Source: Deltaproteobacteria bacterium HGW-Deltaproteobacteria-14
GTDB lineage: Bacteria > Myxococcota_A > UBA9042 > PHBI01
Length of the DNA: 64,000 nucleotides
Reading direction: 5' to 3'
NCBI GenBank assembly: GCA_002841945.1
Contig: PHBI01000009.1
Location: forward strand, 1-64,000
Shown: positions 1 to 7,561 of the stretch, one piece after another
Numbering within the stretch: the stretch's first letter is position 1
Layout: each line of letters begins with the position of its first letter
Position numbers and translations under genes: made by a program
Notes under the pieces: model-generated
What the model saw: the letters and a program-made list of their open reading frames with translations, nothing else
Database searches by the model: none
What the model was told of the DNA's origin: nothing

Positions 1-394
1 GCGGTCCCGCCGGGCCCGACCCGCGACGCCCTGGCCCGGGTGCTCCCGCCCTGTCGCTTCGCCCCCGACGGGCCGACTCCGGCGGCCGCCGCGCGGCCCG
101 GGACGTCGCCCCAAGGCGCCGCGCGCGCGGCCCTGGATCGATCTCCCACCGGCGCTCAGCAGACCCACACCCTCGCGCTCGACGCGCCGCCGAGCCCCCT
201 CGACCCCCGCGGCGCCCCGCGCGCCTGCCTCGGCGCGGCGCCAGACGCCCCCGGGGTTTGTGCCGCGGCCGCCGTCCGGTATGCTCGCGCCTGTCCAGGC
301 GTTCCAGCGCGTTGGAGCCTCGCACCGGCCCCCCAGAGCCCCGACCACGATGGCGGCGCCCTACCCCTCGCCGCCTCGGAGACGTGACCGCGTC
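1..394. other. Upstream region of the radical SAM operon, no convincing gene
   Basis: No open frame here has convincing protein character; a 115-codon frame from position 40 is Pro/Ala-rich and looks like GC-driven noise. A possible sigma-70-type promoter for the operon is TTGTGC (258-263), a 16-base spacer and TATGCT (280-285). It would give a leader of roughly 100 bases before the ATG at 395. The -35 match is weak, so the promoter is only a suggestion. The start of the window may cut off a gene further upstream that cannot be seen. Confidence 0.4.
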
Positions 395-2290
395 ATGCTC
401 GCAGAACCCACCCAGGACCACACCCCGGGCGCCCTCTCCGAGGCCATGTTGGAGCGCGAGGCCGTCGCCAACAAGCCCAAGCACTGGGTCCGCCTGGTCA
501 CGGCGTGCAACAGCCACTGCATCTTCTGCCTCGACTCCGACACCCCGCGCGACCTCTACCTGCCGGTCGAGGAGATCCAGGCCGAGATCATCCGCGGCCG
601 CGTCGAGCTCGGCGCCGAGAAGATCATCATGTCCGGCGGCGAGGCGAGCCTCCACCCGGCCTACCCCGAGCTCATCCGCTTCGCCCTCGAGCAGGGCTAC
701 GACCGCGTGCAGACCGTCACCAACGGCTGGCGCTACGCCGACAAGGCCTTCTTCGACCGCGTCATGGAGGCCGGCCTCGGCGAGATCACCTTCAGCCTCC
801 ACGGCCACAACGCCGAGCTGCACGACCGCCTGACGCGCCACCCCGGCTCCTTCGACCGGCTCATCAAGGGGCTCGTCCGCGCGCTCCGCGACCGCCGCCC
901 GATCGTCAACGTCGACGTCGTCATCAACAAGCAGAACGTCGGGGTCCTCGACAAGATCCTCGAGCTCTGCATCTCCCTCGGCGTCACCGAGTACGATCTG
1001 CTGCACGTCATCCCGCAGGCCGACGCCTTCAACTTCCGCGACGAGCTCTTCTACGACCCGCGCGAGCACCTCGACGTCCTCCACAAGGTGTTCCGGCTCA
1101 ACCGCCACCCGCGCTTCGTCATCTGGACCAACCGCTTCCCGGTGTCGTTTCTCGAGGGGCTCGAGGACCTCATCCAGGATCCGCACAAGATGCTCGACGA
1201 GGTCAACGGGCGCCGGACCATGGTGCGCGCCTACCTCGACACCGGCCGGCCGCTCGACTGTCGCGACCCGAACCGCTGCCAGCACTGCTTCATCGAGCCG
1301 ATGTGCACCACGATGGACCGCGTGATGGCGGACACGACCGCCGAGCGCTGGGAGATCTGGGACGTCGGCGCCGCGGGCTGGCGCGGCGAGGAGCTGCCGT
1401 TCGGCGCCCGGACGCTCGGCCTCGAGGTCGCGCGCCTCGAGGCGCTGGCGCAGGTCGATCTGCCCGCTGCCGCCTCGCTCTACGTGCGCTCGCCGAGCGC
1501 CGATCCGCTGTCCGCGCTGGCGCCGGTGGCCGACCGCGGGGTGACGCTGGTCGCGAGCACCGCCGCGCAGCTCGACGCCTGGTTCGGCGACGACCCGACG
1601 CCCGACGTCTCGCCCGAGATCTCAATCGACGTCGCGCTCAACCGCCAGACGGCCGCCTGGCTCCTCGCGCACCGGGCACAGGTCGCCGCGGCGACGCGTG
1701 CCCTCCGCGTCCACCAGCCGAGCTGGGAGTCGATGGCCGAGTCGGCGGCCCACGACGTCGAGGATCCGCGCGCGTTCTTCCTCGCCCTCGACCTGCCGCT
1801 GCCGGTCAGCGGGCTGCCGGCGTGCCTCGCCCCGGGAGCGCGGCTCGTCGACGAGCGCAAGATCCTGCCGCGCGGCCTCTTCGACGCCGAGACGGGGCGC
1901 CTCGGGATGCGCCCGCTCGCGCGCTATCACGTGGCCCAGCGCTACCGCGCGAAGTCGCTCCGCTGCGCCGACTGCGTGGTGAACGACCGCTGCGAGGGGA
2001 TCCCGATCAACATGATCCGCAGCCAGGGGCTGAAGCTCGCGACGCCGCTGACCGCGGGCCCCGAGGCCGACGCCGCGCGCGCCACGCTGACCGCCCGCTG
2101 GCCGCTCGCGCCGCTGCGCCTCGCGAGCGGCCGCCCCGCCGAGCCTGCCCCGCCGAGCCTGCCCGGCTTCACCCTCCCGACCGGCGCGCCCGTCGACCCC
2201 CTGGCGACCGCCGCCCGCCAACGCGACGTCCTCCGCGAGGAGCGCCGCAAGCGCTTCCACGGCGCGAGCCCGGCGGGCGAGAACGCCTGA
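395..2290 (+). CDS. Radical SAM protein with long C-terminal domain and two auxiliary Cys clusters
   Basis: First gene of the operon, 631 residues from the ATG at 395. An in-frame start at 260 would only add a Pro/Arg-rich stretch, so I reject it. The radical SAM cluster motif CNSHCIFC is at residues 38-45 (Cys 38, 42, 45) and the SAM-contacting GGE is at 81-83. A first C-terminal Cys group (Cys 289, 295, 298, 304) resembles a SPASM/twitch auxiliary iron-sulfur site. The remaining 300 or so residues form an extra domain with a second C-x2-C-x5-C group near residue 525. Radical SAM enzymes cleave S-adenosylmethionine to make a 5'-deoxyadenosyl radical; here the expected substrate is the His-Gly-Ser peptide encoded downstream, which is inferred from context. 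It overlaps the next gene by one base (TGATG). I do not recognise the named family of the whole protein. Confidence 0.85.
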   Translation: MLAEPTQDHTPGALSEAMLEREAVANKPKHWVRLVTACNSHCIFCLDSDTPRDLYLPVEEIQAEIIRGRVELGAEKIIMSGGEASLHPAYPELIRFALEQGYDRVQTVTNGWRYADKAFFDRVMEAGLGEITFSLHGHNAELHDRLTRHPGSFDRLIKGLVRALRDRRPIVNVDVVINKQNVGVLDKILELCISLGVTEYDLLHVIPQADAFNFRDELFYDPREHLDVLHKVFRLNRHPRFVIWTNRFPVSFLEGLEDLIQDPHKMLDEVNGRRTMVRAYLDTGRPLDCRDPNRCQHCFIEPMCTTMDRVMADTTAERWEIWDVGAAGWRGEELPFGARTLGLEVARLEALAQVDLPAAASLYVRSPSADPLSALAPVADRGVTLVASTAAQLDAWFGDDPTPDVSPEISIDVALNRQTAAWLLAHRAQVAAATRALRVHQPSWESMAESAAHDVEDPRAFFLALDLPLPVSGLPACLAPGARLVDERKILPRGLFDAETGRLGMRPLARYHVAQRYRAKSLRCADCVVNDRCEGIPINMIRSQGLKLATPLTAGPEADAARATLTARWPLAPLRLASGRPAEPAPPSLPGFTLPTGAPVDPLATAARQRDVLREERRKRFHGASPAGENA

Positions 2291-3369
2291 TGGCCAACCT
2301 CGGCTACATGCAGCTGACCCGCGGCTGCCTGCAGGACTGCGTCTTCTGCAGCAACCCGCCCACGGGGCGCGACCTCACCGAGCCGGAGATGCGCGCGCTC
2401 GTCGATGAGCTCGTCGACATGGGCTACGACGGCGTCATCCTGACCGGGGGCGAGCCGTCGATGTCGCCGCTGCTGCTGCCGGCCCTCGAGTACGCCCGCG
2501 AGCGCGGGCTCTTCAGCCGCATGATCACCAACGGCCAGCACCTGGCCGACCGAGACCGCTTCCGGCGCGCCGTCGACCACGGCCTCACCCACATCCACGT
2601 GAGCCTCCACAGCTACCGCCCCGAGGTGCACGACTACGTGACGCGCTACCCGGGCGCGTGGCAGCTGCTGGTCGAGTGCCTCGAGCTGGTGCCGGAGATG
2701 GGCATCACCTGCGACATCAACACCGTCATCAACACGTTCAACTCCGACCACCTCCACGAGACGGTGATGTGGCTGGTCGAGCGCTTCCCGTTCATCCGGC
2801 ACGTCGTCTGGAACAACATGGATCCCGACGGCAACCGCGCCGAGGAGAACCCCGACTGCGTCCCGCGCCACCACGAGTTCCTCGTGTCGCTCGAGCTGGC
2901 GATGGAGCACCTCGAGGCGACCGGGCGGACGTTTCGGGCCGAGCGCGTGCCGCTGTGCTACATGCGCCGGTTCGCGTGGGCCTCGACCGAGACCCGCAAG
3001 ATCGTCAAGGAGGAGGAGCGCTGCATCAAGTTCCTCGACGACAAGGGCTTCGTGCGTCAGCACGAGTTCCTGCACGGCAAGGGCACCGCGTGCGACGCGT
3101 GCCGCTTCGACCCGATCTGCGCCGGGCTCTACTCCATGGCGAAGACCTTCGACGAGCGCGAGCTGTCGCCGATCTTCGAGGACCCGACCCCCGTGGTCCG
3201 GCGCGTCCTCGGGCACGACCCATCGCCGGAGCTCCTCGGCCGGCTCGCGGCGCGGCGCGGCCGACGATCGCGCAGCGAGCAGCCTAGCGACGAGGTGCGC
3301 GCGGCGCGGCGCGAGCGCGCTCTGTTCGACGAGCGCGGCGCGGTGGCCTCAATCGACGGCCCGCGGTGA
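2290..3369 (+). CDS. Radical SAM protein, HxsC-like (tentative)
   Basis: 359 residues, starting at an ATG that shares one base with the stop of the preceding gene. The motif CLQDCVFCSNPP (Cys 13, 17, 20) is followed by TGGEP around 52-56. Near the C terminus is a C-x2-C-x5-C group (Cys 268, 271, 277, followed by AGLY), which suggests an auxiliary cluster. The C-x3-C-x2-C-S-x-P-P arrangement and the C-terminal cysteines recall HxsC, the second radical SAM enzyme of known Hxs systems. The protein lacks the long N-terminal extension I associate with HxsC, so the equivalence is tentative. The C-terminal 80 residues are rich in Arg and look like a flexible tail. It is probably cytoplasmic and acts with HxsB on the shared precursor. 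Confidence 0.8.
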   Translation: MANLGYMQLTRGCLQDCVFCSNPPTGRDLTEPEMRALVDELVDMGYDGVILTGGEPSMSPLLLPALEYARERGLFSRMITNGQHLADRDRFRRAVDHGLTHIHVSLHSYRPEVHDYVTRYPGAWQLLVECLELVPEMGITCDINTVINTFNSDHLHETVMWLVERFPFIRHVVWNNMDPDGNRAEENPDCVPRHHEFLVSLELAMEHLEATGRTFRAERVPLCYMRRFAWASTETRKIVKEEERCIKFLDDKGFVRQHEFLHGKGTACDACRFDPICAGLYSMAKTFDERELSPIFEDPTPVVRRVLGHDPSPELLGRLAARRGRRSRSEQPSDEVRAARRERALFDERGAVASIDGPR

Positions 3370-3441
3370 GCGGCGCGCTGTATTTGGCAGAAATCGTATG
3401 ATAGCATCGCCTGGCTTCCAGCTCGCTTCCCGAGGAGTTCG

Positions 3442-4050
3442 ATGAAACGCAGACAGTTCGTCCAGAACCTGGCTGTCGGCGCCGGCCTGGTGATGGCCAA
3501 GCCGCTGGTCGCTCGTGCCAACTCCGCCACCGGGGACAGCCAGGGCTTCGACCCGGTCGAGGCCGCCGCGAAGGACGGCCCCGCCCCCCACGACCTCCCG
3601 CTCGCGGACGGCCCCAAGCTCCTGCCCTCGGGGCAGGTGTTGGCGCCCGGCGTGGAGGAGCGACGGGCGGACGCGGCGGCGCCGGCGTGGCTCTTCGCCC
3701 CGCTGACCCTCGGCGGCGTGGTCGCCGAGGGGTGGCGCCTGATGGCGGTGTCGCCGGTCGCCTACGGGGGCTTCTACGTCGAGCTGGCCACCGCCACGGG
3801 TGGGCGCGCGCGCGTCACCTGCTGCCGCGTTGGCCGGCGCGGCGCGGTGGGCGTGGCCCACAGCGACAAGCTCGATCTCCTGCTCGCGAACGCGGGCTAC
3901 GGCTGCGCGGCGACCGATGAGTCGCTGGGCGCCGCGATGACGGCCTTGGCGCAGCTCGCGCGCGCCAACGAGGATTCACGCCTCGACGGGCTGCAGCTGC
4001 TTGACTTCGAGACACGGACCACGCGGTTCGGACCGGGGGTGATCCTGTGA
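3442..4050 (+). CDS. Tat-signal protein of unknown function in the Hxs-like operon
   Basis: 202 residues. The N terminus MKRRQFVQNLAVGAGLVMAK has a twin-arginine pattern and a hydrophobic stretch ending near Ala-Arg-Ala at about 25, so export through Tat is likely. The mature part has a Pro/Asp-rich segment (35-60), a compact beta-rich middle (75-135) with an adjacent Cys pair (TCCR, near 127-130), and a C-terminal helical part. I recognise no enzyme motif. A strong Shine-Dalgarno GAGGAG (3432-3437) precedes the ATG. A TATGAT sequence at 3397-3402 in the 72-base gap could be a -10 element for an internal promoter, but it has no matching -35. The stop overlaps the next start as GTGA, so it is co-translated with the HxsD-like gene and presumably belongs to the system, perhaps as carrier, chaperone or target of the matured peptide. 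Confidence 0.75.
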   Translation: MKRRQFVQNLAVGAGLVMAKPLVARANSATGDSQGFDPVEAAAKDGPAPHDLPLADGPKLLPSGQVLAPGVEERRADAAAPAWLFAPLTLGGVVAEGWRLMAVSPVAYGGFYVELATATGGRARVTCCRVGRRGAVGVAHSDKLDLLLANAGYGCAATDESLGAAMTALAQLARANEDSRLDGLQLLDFETRTTRFGPGVIL

Positions 4051-4556
4051 GCAACGAGGCTGCGGTCGCTGAGACGACCGAGGCACGCAAGGGCGCGGGC
4101 GCAGTCGCCGCGCCCGTCAACGGCTCCGCCGAGGTGGCGGAGTTCTCCTTCGAGCTGTCGGCGGACGAGGTCAGCTTCCCGCTCGACGAGTCGATCTATC
4201 CGCGCGACGCCATCTTCGGGGCCGCGTACCTGTTCATCGACCGCTGCTACGTCTTCCTGACCCGTCCGGCGGACGGGCAGGTCGGCGTCCGCCTGCGCCC
4301 CAAGGGCGAGCGCGGCGAGGCGCTGCTCGAGGCCCTCGCCGGGGAGTTCGCCAACGAGCTCCTCAACCAGGTGCTGCGGGCGCGCATCGCGCAGTCGACG
4401 ACCAAGATCCGCGAGTTCTACATGCAGCGCGCGTTCTTCGAGAACACGCCCACGCACAGCACCATCGACGCGCTCCTCGCGGAGCTCGACGAGGAGGAGC
4501 TCGCGGACGACCCGCTCGAGATCTCGGTGCCCTGGGAGGAAGAGCCGAGTGCATAG
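4047..4556 (+). CDS. hxsD: HxsD-like protein (first copy)
   Basis: 169 residues from a GTG that overlaps the preceding stop (GTGA). The core, about residues 33-131, contains DESIYPRDAIFGAAYLFIDR, a Tyr-Val-Phe-Leu strand, RLRPK and the helix GEFANELLNQVLRARIA. This matches what I recall of HxsD, a small partner protein found next to HxsB and HxsC whose family was named after a similar LLN-x-x-R helix. The N-terminal 30 residues are Ala/Glu-rich. The acidic C-terminal tail from about 140 is an addition beyond the usual family length of about 100. Its role in Hxs systems is not established; peptide binding or delivery to the radical SAM enzymes is a reasonable inference. Confidence 0.8.
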   Translation: MSNEAAVAETTEARKGAGAVAAPVNGSAEVAEFSFELSADEVSFPLDESIYPRDAIFGAAYLFIDRCYVFLTRPADGQVGVRLRPKGERGEALLEALAGEFANELLNQVLRARIAQSTTKIREFYMQRAFFENTPTHSTIDALLAELDEEELADDPLEISVPWEEEPSA

Positions 4557-4788
4557 CCGACTCGAGTTCAGCGCCGACATCTACTCGCCGGTCGCGGTCG
4601 AGCGCGCGGTCGCCATCTTCGGCGACCTCGCGAAGTTCACCGTCGACCATGGCGACTCGGCGGTCTCGGTGGCGTGGAGCGAGCCCGACCCGGACGTCGC
4701 CGACGTCCTGGCCGACGAGCTGGCGAACTACGCCCTCAACGAGACGATCCTCCTCCACCGCGCCCCGACGAGCACGACGCTGCGATGA
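4549..4788 (+). CDS. Small HxsD-like protein (second copy)
   Basis: 79 residues from a GTG at 4549 that lies eight bases inside the end of the preceding gene; GGGAGGAAGAG just upstream is a good ribosome site. The layout repeats that of its neighbour: an initial strand (LEFSADIYSPVAVERAVAIF), a strand near 35-46, then a helix ADELANYALNETILLHR that lines up with GEFANELLNQVLRARIA in the first copy. I therefore read it as a shorter, diverged HxsD paralogue. Its stop overlaps the hxsB-like start (ATGA). Two tandem HxsD-like genes suggest a heterodimer or two separate adaptor roles; that is inference. Confidence 0.7.
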   Translation: MHSRLEFSADIYSPVAVERAVAIFGDLAKFTVDHGDSAVSVAWSEPDPDVADVLADELANYALNETILLHRAPTSTTLR

Positions 4789-6293
4789 CGATGTCCCGAA
4801 CCATTTCGCTCAAGCGGCTGTCCATCGCCCCGGAGAAGCTCGCCTTCTTCCGCTACGGGGACGTCGCGGGCAAGAAGCTCCTGACCAACGACGCGGGCGG
4901 CTGGCTCTTTCTCGAGCACGACGAGTTCGACGAGCTCGTGACCGGCCGCATCTCCACCGAGCACGCGAAGTACGAGGCGCTGCGCTCGGGAGGGTTTCTG
5001 CGCGACGGCTTCGACGTCGACGGCTTCGCCGAGAAGATGCGCCGCAAGAAGCGCTTCGTCGGCCACGGCCCGCACCTCCACATCGTCATCACGACGCTGC
5101 GGTGCAACCAGAGCTGCCGCTACTGCCACGCCTCGCGGACCAACATGGACCGCGTCGACACCGACATGACGCTCGAGACGGCGAAGTCGGTCGTCGAGCT
5201 GGCGATGCAGTCGACCTCCCCGTACATCAACTTCGAGTTCCAGGGGGGCGAGCCGACCGTCAACATGCCCATCATCAAGTTCATCGTGGAGTACAGCCGC
5301 GAGAAGAACAAAGAGGCGGGCAAGGTCATCGATTACTCGCTGGTCTCGAACTTCACGTACATGACCCAGGAGAACGCCGACTGGCTCATCGCCAACGACA
5401 TCCTGGTCTGCACCAGCCTCGACGGGCCCGAGCCGCTCCACAACGCCAACCGCCTGTGGACCAAGGACGGCAACGCCTTCGAGAGCGTGATGAAGTGGAT
5501 GGCCTACTTCAACGCGGGCTACGCGGCCAAGGGGCTCGACCCGAAGCTGTGGCACGTCGACGCGCTGATGACGACGACGCGCAAGACCTTCGACTACATG
5601 AAGGAGCTCGTCGACCTGTACGTGTCGCTCGGGATCCACACCCTCCACGTCCGGCCGCTGAACCCCTACGGGTTCGCGACGGCGACGTGGGAGAAGATCG
5701 GCTACTCCATCGAGGAGTACCTCGACTTCTACGCCAAGACCCTCGACTACATCATCGAGCTCGCCGATCAGGGCGTCGAGATCGTCGAGGGGACGGCCAC
5801 GAGCTTCCTCGCCAAGATGCTCACCCCCGACGACCCGAACTTCGTCGACATCCGGTCGCCCTGCGGCGCCGGGACGGGGCAGGTGGCGTACAACTACGAC
5901 GGCAAGATCTTCACGTGCGACGAGGCGCGGATGGTCTCGGCCGAGGGCAATGATCTGTTCCAGATCGGGACCGTCGCCGGCTCGGGCTACCGCGACATGA
6001 TCGAGCACCCGACGGTGCGCGCGCTGGCGATGGCGTCGCTGCAGGACAGCCTGCCGGGGTGCGACACCTGCTGGAACAAGCCGTTCTGTGGCGTCTGCCC
6101 GCTGCACAACTATCAGAAGTCGGGGGACATCTTCGGGCAGCGCCCGAACAGTCCCAAGTGCAAGGAGCACTACACCATCGCGGCGCTGCTCTTCGAGCGG
6201 CTCGCGAACGATCCCGACGGGAAGTTCGAGGGTATCCTGCGCAAGTGGACGCTTACCCGCCCACGCGAACAAAGCACGAGCTGCAAGGTGTGA
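4785..6293 (+). CDS. hxsB: His-Xaa-Ser system radical SAM/SPASM maturase HxsB
   Basis: 502 residues from the ATG at 4785, chosen because it forms an ATGA overlap with the gene before; a second ATG lies two codons on. An N-terminal domain (about 1-95) is followed by TLRCNQSCRYC with Cys 107, 111 and 114. FQGGEP, LVSNFT and CTSLDGP follow in the order expected of this family. The C-terminal SPASM part has RSPCGAG, FTCDEARM and CDTCWNKPFCGVC (Cys 426, 429, 435, 438), then Cys 459, enough for auxiliary [4Fe-4S] clusters. The overall pattern agrees closely with HxsB as I know it, including the LRPLNPYGFA stretch. HxsB is believed to install a radical-based modification on the His-x-Ser repeat peptide. 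The precursor gene starts four bases after its stop. Confidence 0.92.
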   Translation: MTMSRTISLKRLSIAPEKLAFFRYGDVAGKKLLTNDAGGWLFLEHDEFDELVTGRISTEHAKYEALRSGGFLRDGFDVDGFAEKMRRKKRFVGHGPHLHIVITTLRCNQSCRYCHASRTNMDRVDTDMTLETAKSVVELAMQSTSPYINFEFQGGEPTVNMPIIKFIVEYSREKNKEAGKVIDYSLVSNFTYMTQENADWLIANDILVCTSLDGPEPLHNANRLWTKDGNAFESVMKWMAYFNAGYAAKGLDPKLWHVDALMTTTRKTFDYMKELVDLYVSLGIHTLHVRPLNPYGFATATWEKIGYSIEEYLDFYAKTLDYIIELADQGVEIVEGTATSFLAKMLTPDDPNFVDIRSPCGAGTGQVAYNYDGKIFTCDEARMVSAEGNDLFQIGTVAGSGYRDMIEHPTVRALAMASLQDSLPGCDTCWNKPFCGVCPLHNYQKSGDIFGQRPNSPKCKEHYTIAALLFERLANDPDGKFEGILRKWTLTRPREQSTSCKV

Positions 6294-6296
6294 ACG

Positions 6297-6581
6297 TTGG
6301 CCAACGGAAACGATAAATTCGGCGGGAAGCTCCCGCAGTTGAACCGTGACCCGCTCGGCTATATGCAGCGCGGGGACGTGAAGGACGCCTTCGAGCCCGA
6401 GGTGACGAACCTCGACCCGGCGGTGCTGCTCGACGACCCGGAGAACGCCGGGATCATCGTGGCGCAGCACTGCAGCCACGGCTCCCACGGCAGCCACGGC
6501 TCCCACGGCAGCCACGGCTCCCACGGCAGCCACGGCTCCCACGGCAGCCAGAGCGCACGACGCGGGACGGATCGCAGCTGA
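6297..6581 (+). CDS. Putative RiPP-type precursor with eight His-Gly-Ser repeats (HxsA-like)
   Basis: 94 residues, read from a TTG at 6297 with AAGGTG (6285-6290) six bases upstream; there is no in-frame ATG before Met23. Residues 1-56 look like a leader without a signal peptide (KFGGKLPQLNRDPLGYMQRG, then an acidic helix-prone part). Residues 57-60 are QHCS, residues 61-84 are eight exact His-Gly-Ser triplets, and residues 85-94 form a basic tail. Its position straight after hxsB and the H-x-S repeat make it the likely maturation substrate. It differs from the classical HxsA I know, which carries an export signal and varied H-x-S triplets. The single Cys just before the repeat is another possible modification site. 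The 3' end overlaps the next radical SAM frame. Confidence 0.82.
   Translation: MANGNDKFGGKLPQLNRDPLGYMQRGDVKDAFEPEVTNLDPAVLLDDPENAGIIVAQHCSHGSHGSHGSHGSHGSHGSHGSHGSQSARRGTDRS
6477..6548 (+). repeat. 18-bp tandem repeat, four copies, encoding the His-Gly-Ser run
   Basis: The unit CACGGCTCCCACGGCAGC is repeated four times without a mismatch, each unit giving two His-Gly-Ser triplets with alternating TCC and AGC serine codons. Perfect identity at the DNA level means recent expansion or homogenisation. The copy number could change by slippage or recombination and so alter the number of modifiable triplets. Confidence 0.95.
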
Positions 6582-7561
6582 TCCTGACGGTGACGCGCGC
6601 CTGCAACCTGCGCTGCAGCTACTGCCCGACCGCCAAGGACGGCTGGCCGTCGCTCACGCCGGCGGACGCCCGGCGGGCGGTGGCGCTGTTCTGCGACCGC
6701 TACGGCGGCGGCGACGTCAAGCTGTTCGGGGGCGAGCCGCTGCTCGTGCCCGAGGTCGTGCGCGCCGCCATGGACGCGGCCCGCGAGCGCCCCGAGGTGC
6801 GCCGCGTCTACCTCTCGACCAACGGGCTCGGGCTCGACGCCGACTGGATCGCCTACCTCCGCGACCACGACAAGGCCATCCTGACGCTGTCGCTCGACGG
6901 CCGGCCCGAGGACCACCGCACGCTGCGGCGGGCGCTGCCCGGGGTGGCGGACAGCTACGACCACGTCGTGTCGCTGCTGCCCGCGCTGAGCACGCTGCCG
7001 CGGCTCGTCGTCACCCAGACCATCGCGCCGAAGACCGCCGCGCGCGCCGCGGACAACTTCCGCCACCTGCGGGAGCTCGGCCTGTGGCGCTTCAACTTCC
7101 TGCCCGGGTACTACATCCCGTGGCGGGACGAGCAGCTCGCGGCACTCTCGGCGGCGTTCGTGGCAATCGCGAGTGACGTTCGCGCCTCGTGGGAGCGGGG
7201 GGAGCGGGTCTACATCCGCAACCTCTTCACCCGCGCGCCGACGCCGTTCTTCAACAGCGGGCTGGTGGTCGACGCCGACCGCACCATCCACCCGTCGAAC
7301 GTGGGCCTGTCGGGGTCGCTCGAGGAGCTCCTCGACGAGACCCAGGTCGGGACCCTCGACGATCCGCCGACCCGCGAGCTCCTCGCCGAGCGCTCCGCGG
7401 CGATCAACGGGCTGCTCGAGACCCGGCTGCCGGAGCGGGTGTGGACCTCGACGATGGCCGTGGACGCGGCGCTGACGCGGTTCTGCGAGGGGCTCTACCC
7501 GGCGTACTTCGCCCAGCGCGCGCGCCGGGCGCGGGGCACCGCCGCGGGGGCGACGCCGTGA
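6578..7561 (+). CDS. Radical SAM protein with SPASM-like region lacking cysteines
   Basis: About 327 residues. The first ATG/GTG/TTG in this frame is GTG 6590, but that would remove part of the strand LILTVTRAC that normally leads into the cluster. I prefer a CTG start at 6578, which gives a four-base CTGA overlap with the precursor stop, like the other overlaps in the operon, and has GGGACGGA upstream. No ATG occurs in this frame through the repeat. The motif CNLRCSYC is at residues 9-16 and FGGEP at 50-54. The C-terminal part (around 225-290) follows a SPASM-like outline (VVDADRTIHPSNVGLSGSLE) but has none of the cluster cysteines. It may therefore carry only the SAM cluster. Its stop overlaps the next start (GTGA). 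Confidence 0.78.
   Translation: MILTVTRACNLRCSYCPTAKDGWPSLTPADARRAVALFCDRYGGGDVKLFGGEPLLVPEVVRAAMDAARERPEVRRVYLSTNGLGLDADWIAYLRDHDKAILTLSLDGRPEDHRTLRRALPGVADSYDHVVSLLPALSTLPRLVVTQTIAPKTAARAADNFRHLRELGLWRFNFLPGYYIPWRDEQLAALSAAFVAIASDVRASWERGERVYIRNLFTRAPTPFFNSGLVVDADRTIHPSNVGLSGSLEELLDETQVGTLDDPPTRELLAERSAAINGLLETRLPERVWTSTMAVDAALTRFCEGLYPAYFAQRARRARGTAAGATP

Noticed and set aside
40..387. 115-codon open frame at the window start
   Set aside because: Composition is only Pro/Ala/Arg with no domain sense, and it ends just before the real radical SAM start; it looks like GC-driven noise.
505..2289. Long N-terminal extension of the second radical SAM protein
   Set aside because: The extension is an Arg/Pro-rich shadow of the first radical SAM gene in another frame; the motif-bearing part begins at the ATG at 2290.
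3385..3402. Sigma-54 promoter TTGGCAGAAATCGTATGAT before the Tat-signal gene
   Set aside because: The -24 GG is present but there is no GC at the -12 position, and as a sigma-70 promoter the spacing is wrong; only TATGAT remains as a weak -10 candidate.
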